Assembly: GCA_030704615.1 (NCBI GenBank)
Contig: CM060731.1
Coordinates: 4,278,001 to 4,342,000 of the forward strand
Direction of reading: 5' to 3'
DNA: 64,000 nucleotides
From: Takakia lepidozioides
Lineage: Eukaryota; Streptophyta; Takakiopsida; Takakiales; Takakiaceae
Part shown: positions 45,320 through 56,510 of the stretch, in pieces
Layout of the letters: the number at the start of each line of letters is the position of its first letter
How positions within the stretch are numbered: position 1 is the first letter of the stretch
Translations under genes and position numbers: made by a program
The notes under the pieces: model-generated
Database searches by the model: none
The model's input: the letters and a program-made list of their open reading frames with translations, nothing else
What the model was told of the DNA's origin: nothing

Positions 45320-45407
45320 TGTGGTATAGCTTTCTAGGATTGTGTGCTTAGATTGTGTGGTGGATAGCGATGTATGTTGTGGCACGATGCTTAGGTGCAC
45401 GACAGCA
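45320..45407 (+). repeat. Second, partial G2 LTR copy in tandem
   Basis: The first 88 bases repeat the start of the 3' LTR (TGTGGTATAGCTTTCTAGGA ... GGTGCACGACAGC) with a 14-base internal duplication, GCTTAGATTGTGTG-like. It abuts the full LTR almost directly and then passes into LINE sequence. Confidence 0.7.
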
Positions 45408-45410
45408 GGC

Positions 45411-45840
45411 AATTTTAACAGAGACATTGCCCTCATGGGCCATACATACAATGGCATACGCAAACCCCCCTCACCAGTAGACCATGAATGGGAAAAATTT
45501 ACCCAATCACATCACCTCCGATACATACCCGCAGATGACAAGGAGGGCTCAACTACTCCTCCCTAAGTCTCCTCGATGGCTACTACCTCAAAACACAAAA
45601 TGAGATCCCTACATATCTCAATAGCCATGTACATATCGACAGTCTATGCAACTCAGACCACTATCATGTCTCCGTAACTCTCCCATCATCCCTTATTCCT
45701 TTCCGGCCTATCCCAGCCGTGCATGCATTCATGCTTTCTTTATCTTACCGCCCCAATCATCCATTCCTCTCCATCCCCTCTTGCTGGTCAGCTCTCTCCC
45801 TTATGTCCTTTTCTCTCTCCCTCTCTCTTTCTTTCAGGGT
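45411..45840 (+). pseudogene. LINE endonuclease (EEP) fragment
   Basis: The plus strand reads GNFNRDIALMGHTYNGIR, PVDHEWEKFTQSHHLRYIPA and, after a one-base shift, DGYYLKTQNEIPTYLNSHVH, IDSLCNSDHYHVSVTLPSSL. GDFN (here GNFN) and SDH..V are motifs of the apurinic-like endonuclease of non-LTR retrotransposons. Only the C-terminal half is present. It starts directly after the partial G2 LTR, so G2 may have entered this LINE. Confidence 0.7.
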
Positions 45841-46776
45841 GAGTAGGTTCCTCACTCTTTCCACTGTAGCATGTCTATGATGCAATGCAATGCGCATTCA
45901 GCCAAGCATCCAGTGCACCCAGCATTGAAATCAACCTTGGTCACACAAGATATAATCAGCCCTTTTATCAGTCCCTCTCTTGCCAATGACAGATGCTTCA
46001 CACTCCACTTTTCCCAGGTGTAGCCATTTGCCCAAGACAGCTCTCAACCCTTCTACAGGTCTCAATTTACACACCCTGACAGCTCTCTTTTTCCCATCAA
46101 CTGTGAACCTCAGTGGTTCACATGCTGAGAGCACCCTGAGAATCAGATCCAAACCCAAACAGATGTTGGTTTTTCTGCCCCATCCACATCATCCCTTCTT
46201 GTTGTTTCCAAACAGTTCTATCTAACTCTCACTGGTTTCCTCTACCTACTAAGCTAACTGCAATGTGTCAACATCCCAGGCTAGATTGTTTGTACAAGCT
46301 CATGACGCTGAAACAAGGAACAAGAATACAACAGCAGCAACCATTCTGTCCCAGCAACGAATCAACCCTGTTTCCATTCATTTTCCTACTGTACAATGTA
46401 ACAGCAGGTGCATCCATCTCCAGTCCATCCTGGTTTGAAGTCCAGTGTCTTCATTCCATTTCCAAAGCTCTTTTTCTTCCTCACATGTCAGTATCTCTTA
46501 CTACATACAAGAGACAGTCCAAACTTCACAAAGCGATTTCTAAGTCCAAAAAGAGAAGACCACTCTTCAAACTTATCTGTCTTATACTCATTGAAGCGGT
46601 GGGTCTGCCTGTCACGAAGGCACCTTGTCCTCTCCCTCGTCAGCCATTTCCGACGTCTTTTCTTATCGTGATTCCAGTCCTCATTAAGGCATGACGGCTC
46701 TGCTTCAGCTGCTGGCACATCCTTGTGCCTGCCAACCTCTACCCTATCCTTCTACATGTGCATTTCTTCCCTATGA
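45841..46776. other. Unassigned repeat-like sequence between LINE fragment and G3 LTR
   Basis: No gene can be named. A minus-strand frame at 46158-45931 (LRVLSACEPLRFTVDGKKRA and following) is the only one with ordinary protein-like composition. It may be a retroelement remnant. The rest is probably LTR or flank of G3. Confidence 0.35.
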
Positions 46777-47240
46777 AGTGATCTGGTCCTACAGCCTTTA
46801 AGACAGAGAGCAGATACAAAACTTAATTATAGATAGCTTAAGCGCCATACACACCAGAAGGCGGCACCGCTTCCTCTTGCACAGAATGCCAAGCCAGATC
46901 CCTTAACGTCGCTCTTTAAGGCAAGCTGATTCCCTTACAAAGTGATCTGGTCCTAAAGCTCAAAAACAGACAGCAGCTACAAGATTTGATCACAGACAAC
47001 CTGAGGCGCTATACACACCAGCCTGCATTTCTCATCCCCCAACACCTGCTGAGCCGCTCCATCTCCTCATTAATGTGCTCATCAAGACAATGGCGACAGC
47101 AGTGGTGCACCGCCCTTATCACAAACCTGATCCCTCTGGTTTGATCATTGCTTACGAAGAAGGCGGCACCGCTTCTTCTTGCACAGAAAGCCAAGCAGGA
47201 GCTCTTAACATTTCCCTTAAAAGCAAGCTGATACCCTTTG
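46777..47240. repeat. Short direct repeats in or beside the G3 3' LTR
   Basis: AGTGATCTGGTCCTA recurs at about 46778 and 46941, CACACCAG at about 46849 and 47016, and GAAGGCGGCACCGCTTC at about 46857 and 47157. Together they give three imperfect copies of a segment of about 80-160 bp. They lie in the region expected for the LTR of Gypsy G3. Confidence 0.6.
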
Positions 47241-47472
47241 CGTAGGTGGAACTTTCTCAGATATCCTGTGCTGCCAACACCACTGCAGCAGCTGCGAAAA
47301 GATACACGCACTCTTCCCCTTCGAATTTCACATCCTGCTTCTAGGGTTCAACATCATGGATGAAAATCATTCATCCTAGGGATGAAAAAGGCGCATGTCA
47401 TAACTTAGCCATATTTTGTTCTTGGCAGATCAATAGCATAGTCTTTCCATGGAATTACCTCAAGTTAGGGAC

Positions 47473-50400
47473 AATTTCTCCCCTTCATTAGCACGAAGGG
47501 CACTCCCTTTGTAGTAGTGCCGAAACCTGATGCCAAACAAAAACTTGAATTTTTACCCCCTGCACTCACACTACATATGTAGTGTGCCTTCTTTTTTTAA
47601 GTGTCAGGGTCCTCACTGACCACCTTTAACTGCTGAACACCTATTGGTGGTATGAAGGGTTTTAAATCCCTCCTACTTCTTACCCATTCCTTGTCTGCTC
47701 CATCTCTCAACCTGCATCTTCGTGCAGCTTCTCCAGTCTTGGTTGTGCTTCCTGCATCCTTGTATCCCAAAAAGTCATAGGGTCCCTCCCATGGAGATGT
47801 CATGGAAGACCTCTTTCCGGGCCTCAACATCATTACCTTGCTGTTCTCCATCAACGTGCAGTAGGTATGCCCTGTTTGATGCCTTCTTTCATAATCTCTT
47901 GCCTGTTGACGCTGCCCTTTCTTCACACTCTTTCGTAGCTTTGCCTTCATCTCTGTGAGAAGCTGGATTTTCTGCTGCATCATAAGTGTGACCTCTGCTA
48001 CAGATCCATCAGAATTTACTGGTGTTGTAAGAAAATGTAACCTGTTGTCAATTCCCAGCCTGGGAATTCTACCAGTAAGTACCTGAAAAGGTGAGAATCC
48101 AGTGGAAGCATGGACACCCATTCTGTAACCAAACAGGGCCTTATAGAGATTCTGATCCCACTCAGTGTCGTTTCCAACTCCTAGGGTGGTGATGCTTTGT
48201 TTGAGAGACTTAATGACCCTTTCCACCATACCGTTACATTGAGGCTAGTAGGGGGCGCTATGCTCCCTCTTTATACCGTATTCGTGGCATGTATCTTCAA
48301 ACTCACCTCCCCACTCTATGCCATTGTCAGTGAGCAACGTATGTGGGCAGCTATACCTATCAATTACTTCTTCCTCAAGAAAGCGGGCAGCAAGGGCTGC
48401 TGTATGATCTGCCACTGGTGCAGCTTCTATCCATTTTGAGAAGTGATCGATTGCCACCAGAAAGTACTGATTGCCCCTGCTGGTTATAGGTAATGGTCCT
48501 GCCTTGTCAATTGCAACTCTGAAAAACAGATCCACTACTGGAATGCTGTGAAGTTTTGAGCTACCTGAGCGCAACACTCCGTTCTGTTTGGCCATTTGAC
48601 ATTTACCACAGCCCTTGAGTACTTGCCTGATGAGTTTTGTTCTATCATGCCAAAAATAACGTCGGCATATCTCTTCTTGTGTTCTTCTGACTCCAAAGTG
48701 GCCAGTGGCTTCATGTACTTCAGTGATTATTGCCGCTCTGTTAGTTCTTGGTGGAACTACCCTTCCATCAAAATAGACCTCACCTTTGAGATAGGAGTAC
48801 TGCCTTGCCCGCCTCTTGGCTCTCTTGCTCTCCTCTTTTGTCAGGTAGTCATTGACTTCTCCAAAACATAAGAGGTGCATGACTTCCACATCATCAAGCA
48901 CATCAGGTTGCCTTTCCTCCTTAACAGCTGCTGTATGATGGTCAGAGCTGATGAGAGAGCTTTTCCCCCATCTTTCAGCCTCACGTAATAATGACATCTG
49001 AGTAGCTTTGGTGGGTGCGGTCCATGGTACCCAGTCCCCTTCATCAATCTTGTTGCAAGAAGAAGTGTCTTGTTCTGAACCACTTGTTCCATCACTGTCT
49101 GAAGAACAAAACGTCTTGGTGGAACACTCACCCCCCATGTTTTCCTTGGCTGGGCATTCTGATGAGGAAGTCACCCGCGTTCTTCTTGTTGTTGGAGTGC
49201 TTGTCAAGTGTTGAAGGAATGGTGTCTCTTGCAAGCTTCCCTTTTCATTGTTCGATCTCTCTTCCACAAGTTCACAGGCTGGATGTACCTCGCTTAGCTC
49301 CTTATCACGAGCACGAGATCCTCGGGTAATCATATGGATGGTGGGACAAGAGGGCATCAGATGCTCCCTTTCCTTGTTGCTGATTGCAGTAGCCTCTATC
49401 CTTCCTGCACCCTTATCCTTCCAAATACCCTCCCTCACCAGATTGACAGAGCTTGATTGATCAATACCCTTTCCTTGTTTTTTTTTTTTAGCAAAAATCT
49501 GTGCAGCAAAAGTCACCCTCTTTCCTTCTCCATCTGGCATTATGCCTGGTTTCAGTTCTCCCTTCAATATGCCATGATCCTTGGTCAACATTCCATCTGT
49601 GGAAGATCTTACTATGCCCGGAACGAACTCAAATGAAAAGTCACCAAGTAAGTCTATGCCTATGTGGTGCTCTGAGTATAGCCACCAATATGGATCTAGA
49701 TCTGTTTCCAAAGAAAAATGACTTCCCAACAGTATTTTCTTGAAGTGCCAAAGGCCCCATACACATGCATAGTACTCTTCTCTTTTGCAAATCATCTCCC
49801 CTTTTTCACTGCTATACCCTACTTGCCTATGAGCTTCTTCTCTCAACTCCTCCTTCCCCTCCTTAAATTGAAATAACGAAGCATTGATGGCACCCCTATC
49901 CCAAGCTAGCTTAAGAAGATAGGCTCCATCCCTCTTTCTCCCTTCTCTTTTCTGACTGTACAGAGAAGTAGAGTATACCTCGATTTCCTCGGTTTCCTCA
50001 GCTGGTCCCACTGGATACCTGCTTAGTGCATCTACGTTAGCATGCCTAGCACCTGCTCTGTGAACAATTTTAAACTCAAAATCTTGTAACATCATGATCC
50101 ATCTACCCCTGCGTCCATATGCGTCACTTACCGTTGCCAACCACTCCAGTGGTTTGTGATCAGTCCTGATTACAAAAGGGGTTCCATACAGGTACTGCCG
50201 AAAGTGTAATACTCCCCACACCAGGGCATAGCATTCACCTTCCATAGGGTGATATTTGCGCTGAGCATCAGATAGTACCTTACTGGCGTATGCAATGACC
50301 CTCTCCTTTTTATACTCCTTTTGTGACAAGACTGCCCCTACTCCTTTGATGGACCAGTCAACATCTAAGACGAACGGTCTTGAGAAATCTGGTCTTGCCA

Positions 50401-51373
50401 GGATGGGAGCAGTTACCAACTTCACCTGTAAGGCAGAAAAGGCGTTTTGTGCCTCTGCACTCCAGATAAACTTCACATCCTTCTTGGTTAGAGTGAACAA
50501 GGGTACTGCCACTCCAGCATATCCTTTGACATAGGGCCTATAATACCCTGTCATGCCTAAGTAGCTTTTGAGAGCAGTGTGGTTTTTGGGCAAGGGAAAC
50601 CTTTCAATAGCAGCTATCTTATCTGGATCAGGCCACGTTCCCTCTTCAGAGATCACATGCCCAAGGAATACCAACTGTAAGTTGGCAAAGTAACACTTGT
50701 CCGGATTGAGCCTAAGATTGGCCTTTCTAACCTTGCTTAATACTCTCTTTATATGTCCCACGTGATCTCCCCAGTCCTTGCTATGGATATTGACGTCATC
50801 TACAAAAACCTTAGCGCAATCTTTGATTTCTTCCTTGAGCACTCTATTCATTGTTCTCTGAAAGGTAGCAGTGGCATTTTTTAGCCCGAATGGCATGACT
50901 AGCCATTCATACAATCCCTTCTTTGTGATCACTGCTGTTTTGCCTATGTCTCGGTCGTCCATTTTGATCTGCCAAAAACCAGATTGTAAATCCAGCGCAG
51001 AAAACCACTTGGCTTTCCCCAACTGGTTTAAAACATCCTGAATTAATGGCATAGGGTAAGAGTCCCTTCTGGTCAAACGGTTTACTGGCCTAAAATCACC
51101 ACAAAACCGCTTGGATCCATCCTTTTTTGGTGGAAGGGTAACTGGACACGACCATTCTGAACTACTCTCTCTCATCTTGCCTTGTGAGATCAAAGTCTCA
51201 ATTTGTCCTTGGACCTCGTCTTCCTCCCATTCTGATAGGCGGCTGGGACGACTTCTGCAAGGGGGAAAACCTTGTGTGTCAATTGTGTGTTCTACCTCAC
51301 TGCAGTATCCCAAGTCAGCCTTGCTAAGAGCAAAGCATTCCTGGTTTGCTTTCAGCTCTTGCTCAAGCTCTAT
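47473..51373 (-). mobile_element. Gypsy G3, pol region and 3' LTR start; 5' part missing
   Basis: The pol ORF is followed by a purine tract (ATGAAGGGGAGAAAT, minus strand 47488-47474) and then TGTCCCTAAC at 47473, the likely start of the 3' LTR. The LTR end is not clear. At the right, pol begins abruptly next to the putative terminus of the transposase element (51374). This fits insertion of that DNA element into G3, with G3's gag, protease and 5' LTR beyond the window. Confidence 0.8.
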
Positions 51374-51394
51374 GAGGTTTGCTATTTCATGAGC
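47597..51394 (-). CDS. Gypsy G3 pol: RT, two RNase H-like modules, integrase
   Basis: A frame of 1074 codons (51469-48245) is interrupted once, by TAG in the integrase motif APY*PQCNG, and then runs on to 47597. About 30 residues at its start are not G3: they are the GCTCATG terminal repeats of the neighbouring element read in frame (AHAAHAHE). RT has LPPKKDGSKRFCGDFRPVN and FVDD (50809-50798). RNase H 1 (residues about 361-490) has LDVDWS, EGECYAL, RTDHKPLEWL and NVDALSR. Residues about 525-632 (49897-49573) repeat this fold: REEYYACVWGLWHFKKILLG, LETDLDPYWWL and STDGMLTKD, without the first Asp. Integrase has HEATGHFGVRRTQ, CGKCQMAK, AIDKAGPLPI, LLTDNGIEWGGEF and NGMVERVIKSL. It is among the best-preserved ORFs here. 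Confidence 0.88.
51374..51394 (-). repeat. Putative terminus of transposase element copy 2
   Basis: Read outward on the minus strand, this is GCTCATGAAATAGCAAACCT plus a final C. It is identical, apart from one base, to 10313-10333 at the end of copy 1. CATGAGC units continue inward to about 51440, with more at 51560 and 51580. As a terminal inverted repeat it would begin GAGGTTTGCTATTTC on the plus strand. Confidence 0.6.
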
Positions 51395-51599
51395 ATGAGC
51401 GGCATGAGCAGAGTAGTAACACAATCGGTTTTCATGAGCAGAAGTACAAATTTCGAAAATAAAAAACAATAAAAAACAATAATTTAATGCAATGTGTCAG
51501 GAAAAACAAATATATTATTCGGCCCCTTGAAGGGAAAATTGCACTTTTGACAGTTGTGCTCATGAAATTTCGTCTTCCGCTCATGCCAATTCCCAGCGA

Positions 51600-51985
51600 C
51601 ATGTGCAAATATGGCGCCGAATTTCGCGGTAATAGGGTCCGTAACCTGAAAAAACGGCGACGTATTTCGCGGCAATAGGTCTCTCTGGCGAAAAATGGTG
51701 CCGAATTCCACGGCTATAGGTCCCCTCATGACAGGTAATTCGGCGCCATTTTTCCAGTGCATGTTCGGACTTAGCCAGTTTTCGGCCCAAAAAAGAGAAA
51801 TTCAGCGCCATTTTTCCAGACACGGTACCAGTGCATGTTGGGACTTAGCCAGTTTTCGGCCCCAAAAAGAGAAATTCGGCGCCATTTTCCCAAACACAGG
51901 TACCAGTGCATGTTGGGACTTAGCGAGTTTTCGGCCCCAAAAAGAGAAATTCGGCGCCATTTTTCCAGAAATGGCCCCACAACTG
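51600..51985. repeat. Array of about 75-bp units with TTCGGCGCCA core, left side of element copy 2
   Basis: Four or so units share AGAAATTCGGCGCCATTTTT (one with CAGCGCC), then CCAG(A)..GTGCATGTT(C/G)GGACTTAGCCAGTTTTCGGCC. Before them are GCGCCGAATTTCGCGG and TGCCGAATTCCACGG halves. GGACTTAGCCA(G/T)TTTTCGG is also found in the array inside locus P2 (60.9-61.5 kb), tying the two ends of this element together. Confidence 0.8.
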
Positions 51986-52124
51986 CTTCTGTTGGATCTC
52001 AGTTTGAATGGAATATTGCCTCATTCCAGGAGTTTTGGGGTGCATTTCATTACACTGCAAAAAAAAAGTCTGATACAGCAAAATGCATTTGAAAATATCC
52101 ATATGGAGGATTCCGTTTGCCCCA

Positions 52125-55100
52125 TCAATGATTTCTGGAATCCCTAAGAAGGAGTTTGTGCAGCTCGTTCACGCTCAACGCCGGTGCATGAATAAAGTCA
52201 TCAATAGTCACGTTCATCCTCAACCTCTTCAGGTAAATGTAATACAGATGCTTGCACGGATAATACTTCGAACCCTTCTTTGCTTCCATCAACGAGAAGT
52301 CCGTACAGTTGCAAGTCGGCTCCACTCCAATCGTAATTGTGTATACATCGTCGCGTACAGCCGAGCCGGCCGTTGCCATCCGATACACACGCCCAAGGCC
52401 GGGTGGGGGTACGTCCACGGAGCTCTGAATAGTGCAAGCCATCCCAAGAGCATTGGCAATCCGAGTCTCATTCAACTTGTTGGGAGGGTGTCGTCTCTTC
52501 ACTCTTCCGAATCGCATTGTGGGATGTGCAGAATTGTCCAATCCGTCTCTACTGGACCGAGCAGTCTGCAATGGCTGGGTCTGAGGAACCGGAAATGCGT
52601 GGGCCGGGATGTCTGTGCGTTGCACCATTCGAAATCCTGCTGCAGATAGAGCATCCGCCTCATTCTGAGAGAGGCTGCAACCCGGTGCAACAGGCCAGAC
52701 GCCCGGAGGCTCCGGCATTCCCTGAATCCCGTACTTGGGCTTGCCAAATACACAGGTCATTATGTCGTGCCTACAGAACCAAAATGTCTGCGTTGTGGCG
52801 TGAGCAAATGTGGGAGTCAAAAATCTGCCGCTGAAACAAGGTGCAGGTACAGCACCGTGTGGGTTCCTCCGAATCATCTCACCACAGCGTGCTCTCGTAT
52901 CCACCCGGATGGCGCAACACTTCCCTCGAAATGCCGGCAATGTCCTCGCAATTCTCCACTGTGACTCCGACACTCTTGTCTCCACAATGGGAATGTTGTA
53001 TTGCTTTACTACAGATGGCTCGTTATGTTGCCGGGGCACGCGCCCTGTGCTCAATGGAGATGGCGATCTTGAACGTGCAGGACTTCCGGTGCTCGACGAG
53101 ACCTCCTCGGACAACATCACCGGACCACGAGGAAGCGTGCGAATATTCTTGTCAGCTCGCCATGAATCCTCTTCTCCGCCAGGTGCCTCGTCAAGTCTTC
53201 GTCTCACTGGACGGGTATGAACATCTCCTTCCAAATGTTGGCCTCTTCGCAGCAATGGCGTGTCCCGAAGGCCCTCTCGTAAGGCCGCCGCCCACTTCCG
53301 AGGATTCTTCGATCTGGAGGCAGTCCGCATCAGCATTTCCTGCCTGTCCGGCCCCAAGCCCCACTGTTTCCCTTTCAAGAACTCGTTGTACCTGCATTGC
53401 TGCATAATTGACCTCACAATGTCCTCCGTTGTGGCAGTGAGGATGTCCACCAGATGCGCCGCAGAGGAGGCACGCCAGGAAGAGTGCACTGATTCGGCCA
53501 TGTTTGTCGTGGGCATGTCGGTGTCGGAGTCGAGACACATTTCCTGCACAAGCACATGTTCAGGTTACAAGCAAGTTACAAATATGGCCAAGAATAATAT
53601 CCAACGGGACGCGAATTCGTGCAACTCACCTCCCGCATATAGTCGCCGAACTGGAGGAAACGATAATGCCACCATGCTAGCCAACTGACCATTGCTCCTT
53701 TGTCTGATTTCCTTACAGCACCTGACGATGTCCACCAAGCCCGTATGCATGCAAACTGTGTCTCTGCATCATCCAAGGTGGGAGCGCGCTTCCACGCAAG
53801 GCACATGGAACGGTGCTCCTCTCTGAAATCTGGCGCCACGAGCCTGGTTGTGTACTGCGAAAGGCTCTGCAGAAAATGGAACCCACAAGATCTCTCCTTG
53901 CCTTCCATGGGAACATTGGGGTCTTGCCCGTACACCCTTCGGATGGCAGCCCAATTTGCTTGTGCGTTGTCCGCCATGAAACCACGGAAATTGGGAGGGG
54001 GCAATCCCGCCTTGGCCATCTGTTCGTTTATTCCTTGCCAAAGAAGCATCTCCGATTGTGTGTCCTCTCCTTTCATCTCACAAATAGCAATTGTCATTAG
54101 CATCCTACAGTGGGTGTCGTAGACATGTGCACCCATTGTCACCCACTGGTGATTTGTAATTCGCTTGATATGGTCGAACATGACCCAACTGTTTGACAAG
54201 TTCCCACTCGTCATCCTGTCGACCAGTTCGACGCCACTGCCAGGTCCACACGTGGACATTTTGAATACGAAACAACGATCTGCCTCAGTCCCTTGTCCTG
54301 GAAACCTACTTCCATGAATGTAGTCATATCCACATCGTCGCTTCACCTCCAGAATGGAGTGCATATCCGAGCCACGCCCAATTTTCTGTTTGCATGAGAC
54401 AATGTGGTTTCGGACATTCGGTGAACATACGTGGGACACCGACTCCAGTAATGCCTCCATTTCATTCTCGTCGAGAGGAACTCTATCGGAGCCGTCTTCC
54501 GACATAATTCTGGCCAATGCCATCTTATGGGCGGCTTGGAGCTGTATCTGTTTGGGTTTGGCACCCGGTCTCAACTTAACCTCCTCCTGAACGAGCTGCT
54601 CTGCTTCGTGGGCAGCCTCCCGCGAGTTCCCCCTCGCCAATTTGTGACAATGGGAACCAACGTGTATGCAAGCTCGGGTGAGGTCAGGGAAACGGTGCAA
54701 CACATAGAACTGCTTGGCATTACAAACAGACATGCAGTGTGGTGGTTCTTTGCAATGCGCACACTTAAATGTGGAGTTCGGAACTTTCTCCTGAGCTCGA
54801 AATGGTTGGTGAGCTGTGCCTGTCCAATCGGTCTCGTTCCTGTGACCTCTGGATTTAAAGTGGAAGCAAGTTGGGGAGAAACACCGCAACGCGCCCGCAC
54901 AAACAACGTAGCGCACCCGCACACCATCAAGCATCTTCATGCTGGTGGTTTTGGTAACGCACCAAGGATGACCGTCATGTTTTCTATCCATATCTGTCAA
55001 CATTCCGGACGCCCTCGAGTAGTCCGCCCGAGGAGGGAACTCAAAGAAGATATTACCGTCGACGTCGGCGGGAAGGCATGTAACCGATTTAATTGCGAAC

Positions 55101-55579
55101 TTGCTGTAGTCCAGCCCGGCCAGCTCCGACCGGTGTCCCTCCAGGTGAAGCCCTCGCAGAATTTCAAGAATAGATCAAACTGCGGTGCTCGTGCTGGGAA
55201 TATGACTCCCTCCTCCACTGACGTCCATTGAGGACTTGCCTGATCTCCAGGACGACCTCGGAACTTCCATGACCTCGTCTGAGTCGGACAGGTTGTGAAC
55301 AACCCGGTTCTCGGTCGTCTTCATGGATGGGTTCGGCTCTGGATTAACTTCGTTGCGGACTTCTCTCTTTGAGGTACCCACTCTCTGATTCGCGGATTGT
55401 TTCGTGGAAGGCGCCAGGATAGACGGTGCATTTGGCGGGCAAATGAAGTCCCCAACAGCCCTGTATATGACGTTGTCCGATGGTGGAACTCGCCATTCCC
55501 TGCCATCGCCGAAATCATCGTGGAGCACAACAATACTCTCGACAACAAGGCCGTTTGAGTCCTTCCTTTCCTCCTCCAA
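52125..55579 (-). CDS. SWIM/MULE-like transposase, copy 2 (best preserved)
   Basis: There are two coding exons, 55579-53630 and 53543-52125, split by an 86-bp GT-AG intron, and about 1120 codons with one in-frame TGA (55177-55175). Domains in order: a variable N-terminal part; a Cys/His-rich domain (GHPWCVTKTTS, VRVRYVVCAGALRCFSPTCF, KCAHCKEPPHCMSVC, ACIHVGSHCH), perhaps of WRKY-GCM1 type; an RNase H-fold core with MFDHIK (Asp 277 counted from Met 55003), GFMADNAQANW (Asp 345) and RSCGFHF (C373/H376); a linker rich in Ser and Arg; and a SWIM zinc finger (CNCTDFSLMEAKKGSKYYPC, KHLYYIYLKRL). C-x2-H after the second Asp and a C-terminal SWIM finger are Mutator-like features. It would cut and insert its own element. 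Sequence 5' of 55579 (IELHFRAEGTPAG, ICAFYHLKPGSVF) may be another exon. It is divergent from P2. Confidence 0.85.
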
Positions 55580-55899
55580 AAAAACCGACCCCGGTTTCAG
55601 GTGGTAGAACGCACAGATATTTCTCCATCACCCGGCAGGTGTCCCCTCTGCACGGAAATGAAGCTCTATGCTCGTGAGGAGGGCAGTACACTGTAGCGCT
55701 CGGGTTTTCCGCCATGGGAGATGTGCACACAAGACTGCCAGGATGGCGTGCGGGGAAGCTCCCTGGTAGAAGGGGGTGCAGCGATGGGAATGAATGCGAT
55801 GCCGATTTGTCCGAGCGACGAAGCCTGATCCAAATCCAGGAGCCAACTATCTCAAAAATCCACAGTCAGAGTGTTAATGAACCTTGTCTCCGGAATGCG

Positions 55900-56510
55900 G
55901 CCCCTGGTCTTTGCGCAATAACTGCCAACGGTATGCAGTCAGAAAGTGGGGGGCCGTCCGGATGATGACGGCTGAAGGGGAGAAGCCGGCACCGTGCCCT
56001 CACATTACTACCCCCGAATGGAAATTCGGCACCCAATATCCAACAGAGGAAAGCCCAGATGAAGTCGCCTCGGGCGCAGAGGCCGGAGTGTGTGCGACAG
56101 AGAACATCCCCTGGATGGAGATTCGGCGCCGAATTTCCATCCGGGCCCCCCAAAGGGAGTCGTGTCGGGGGGTCATGCCGAAAACTAGACGGCATAAAAA
56201 CATCCCCAGATGGAAAACGGCGCCGAATTTCCATCCGGGGCGGTTCGGATGCAGTCGGGGAGGGGGGGAGTGGCCTGCAGTTGGCCGTCACATTTCAACC
56301 CCCGGACGGAAATTCGGCACGAATATCGAACAGGGGACGCCCGGATGAAGTCGCCTCGGGCGCAGAGGCCGGGAGAGTGTGCGACAGAGAACATCCATGG
56401 ACGGAGATTCGGCGCCGAATTTCCATCCGGGCCCCCCCCAAAGGAAGTCTTGTCGGGGGGTCAGACCGAAAACTGGCCGACATAAAAACTTCCACAGATG
56501 GGAAAACGGC
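55900..56510. repeat. Tandem duplication of about 287 bp with palindromic cores
   Basis: GATGAAGTCGCCTCGGGCGC and the following AGAGGCCGG...GTGTGCGACAGAGAACATCC occur near 56056 and 56343, with collinear flanks. Each copy holds ATTCGGCGCCGAATTTCCAT palindromes and a GGGCCCCCC...TGTCGGGGGGTCA segment. Confidence 0.8.

Noticed and set aside
49885-50030. Host RNase H gene
   Set aside because: Both RNase H-like modules are in one frame with RT and integrase and belong to the retroelement.
48596-51472. Plus-strand open frames over the G3 region
   Set aside because: They are antisense shadows of the continuous minus-strand pol frame, which carries RT, RNase H and integrase motifs.
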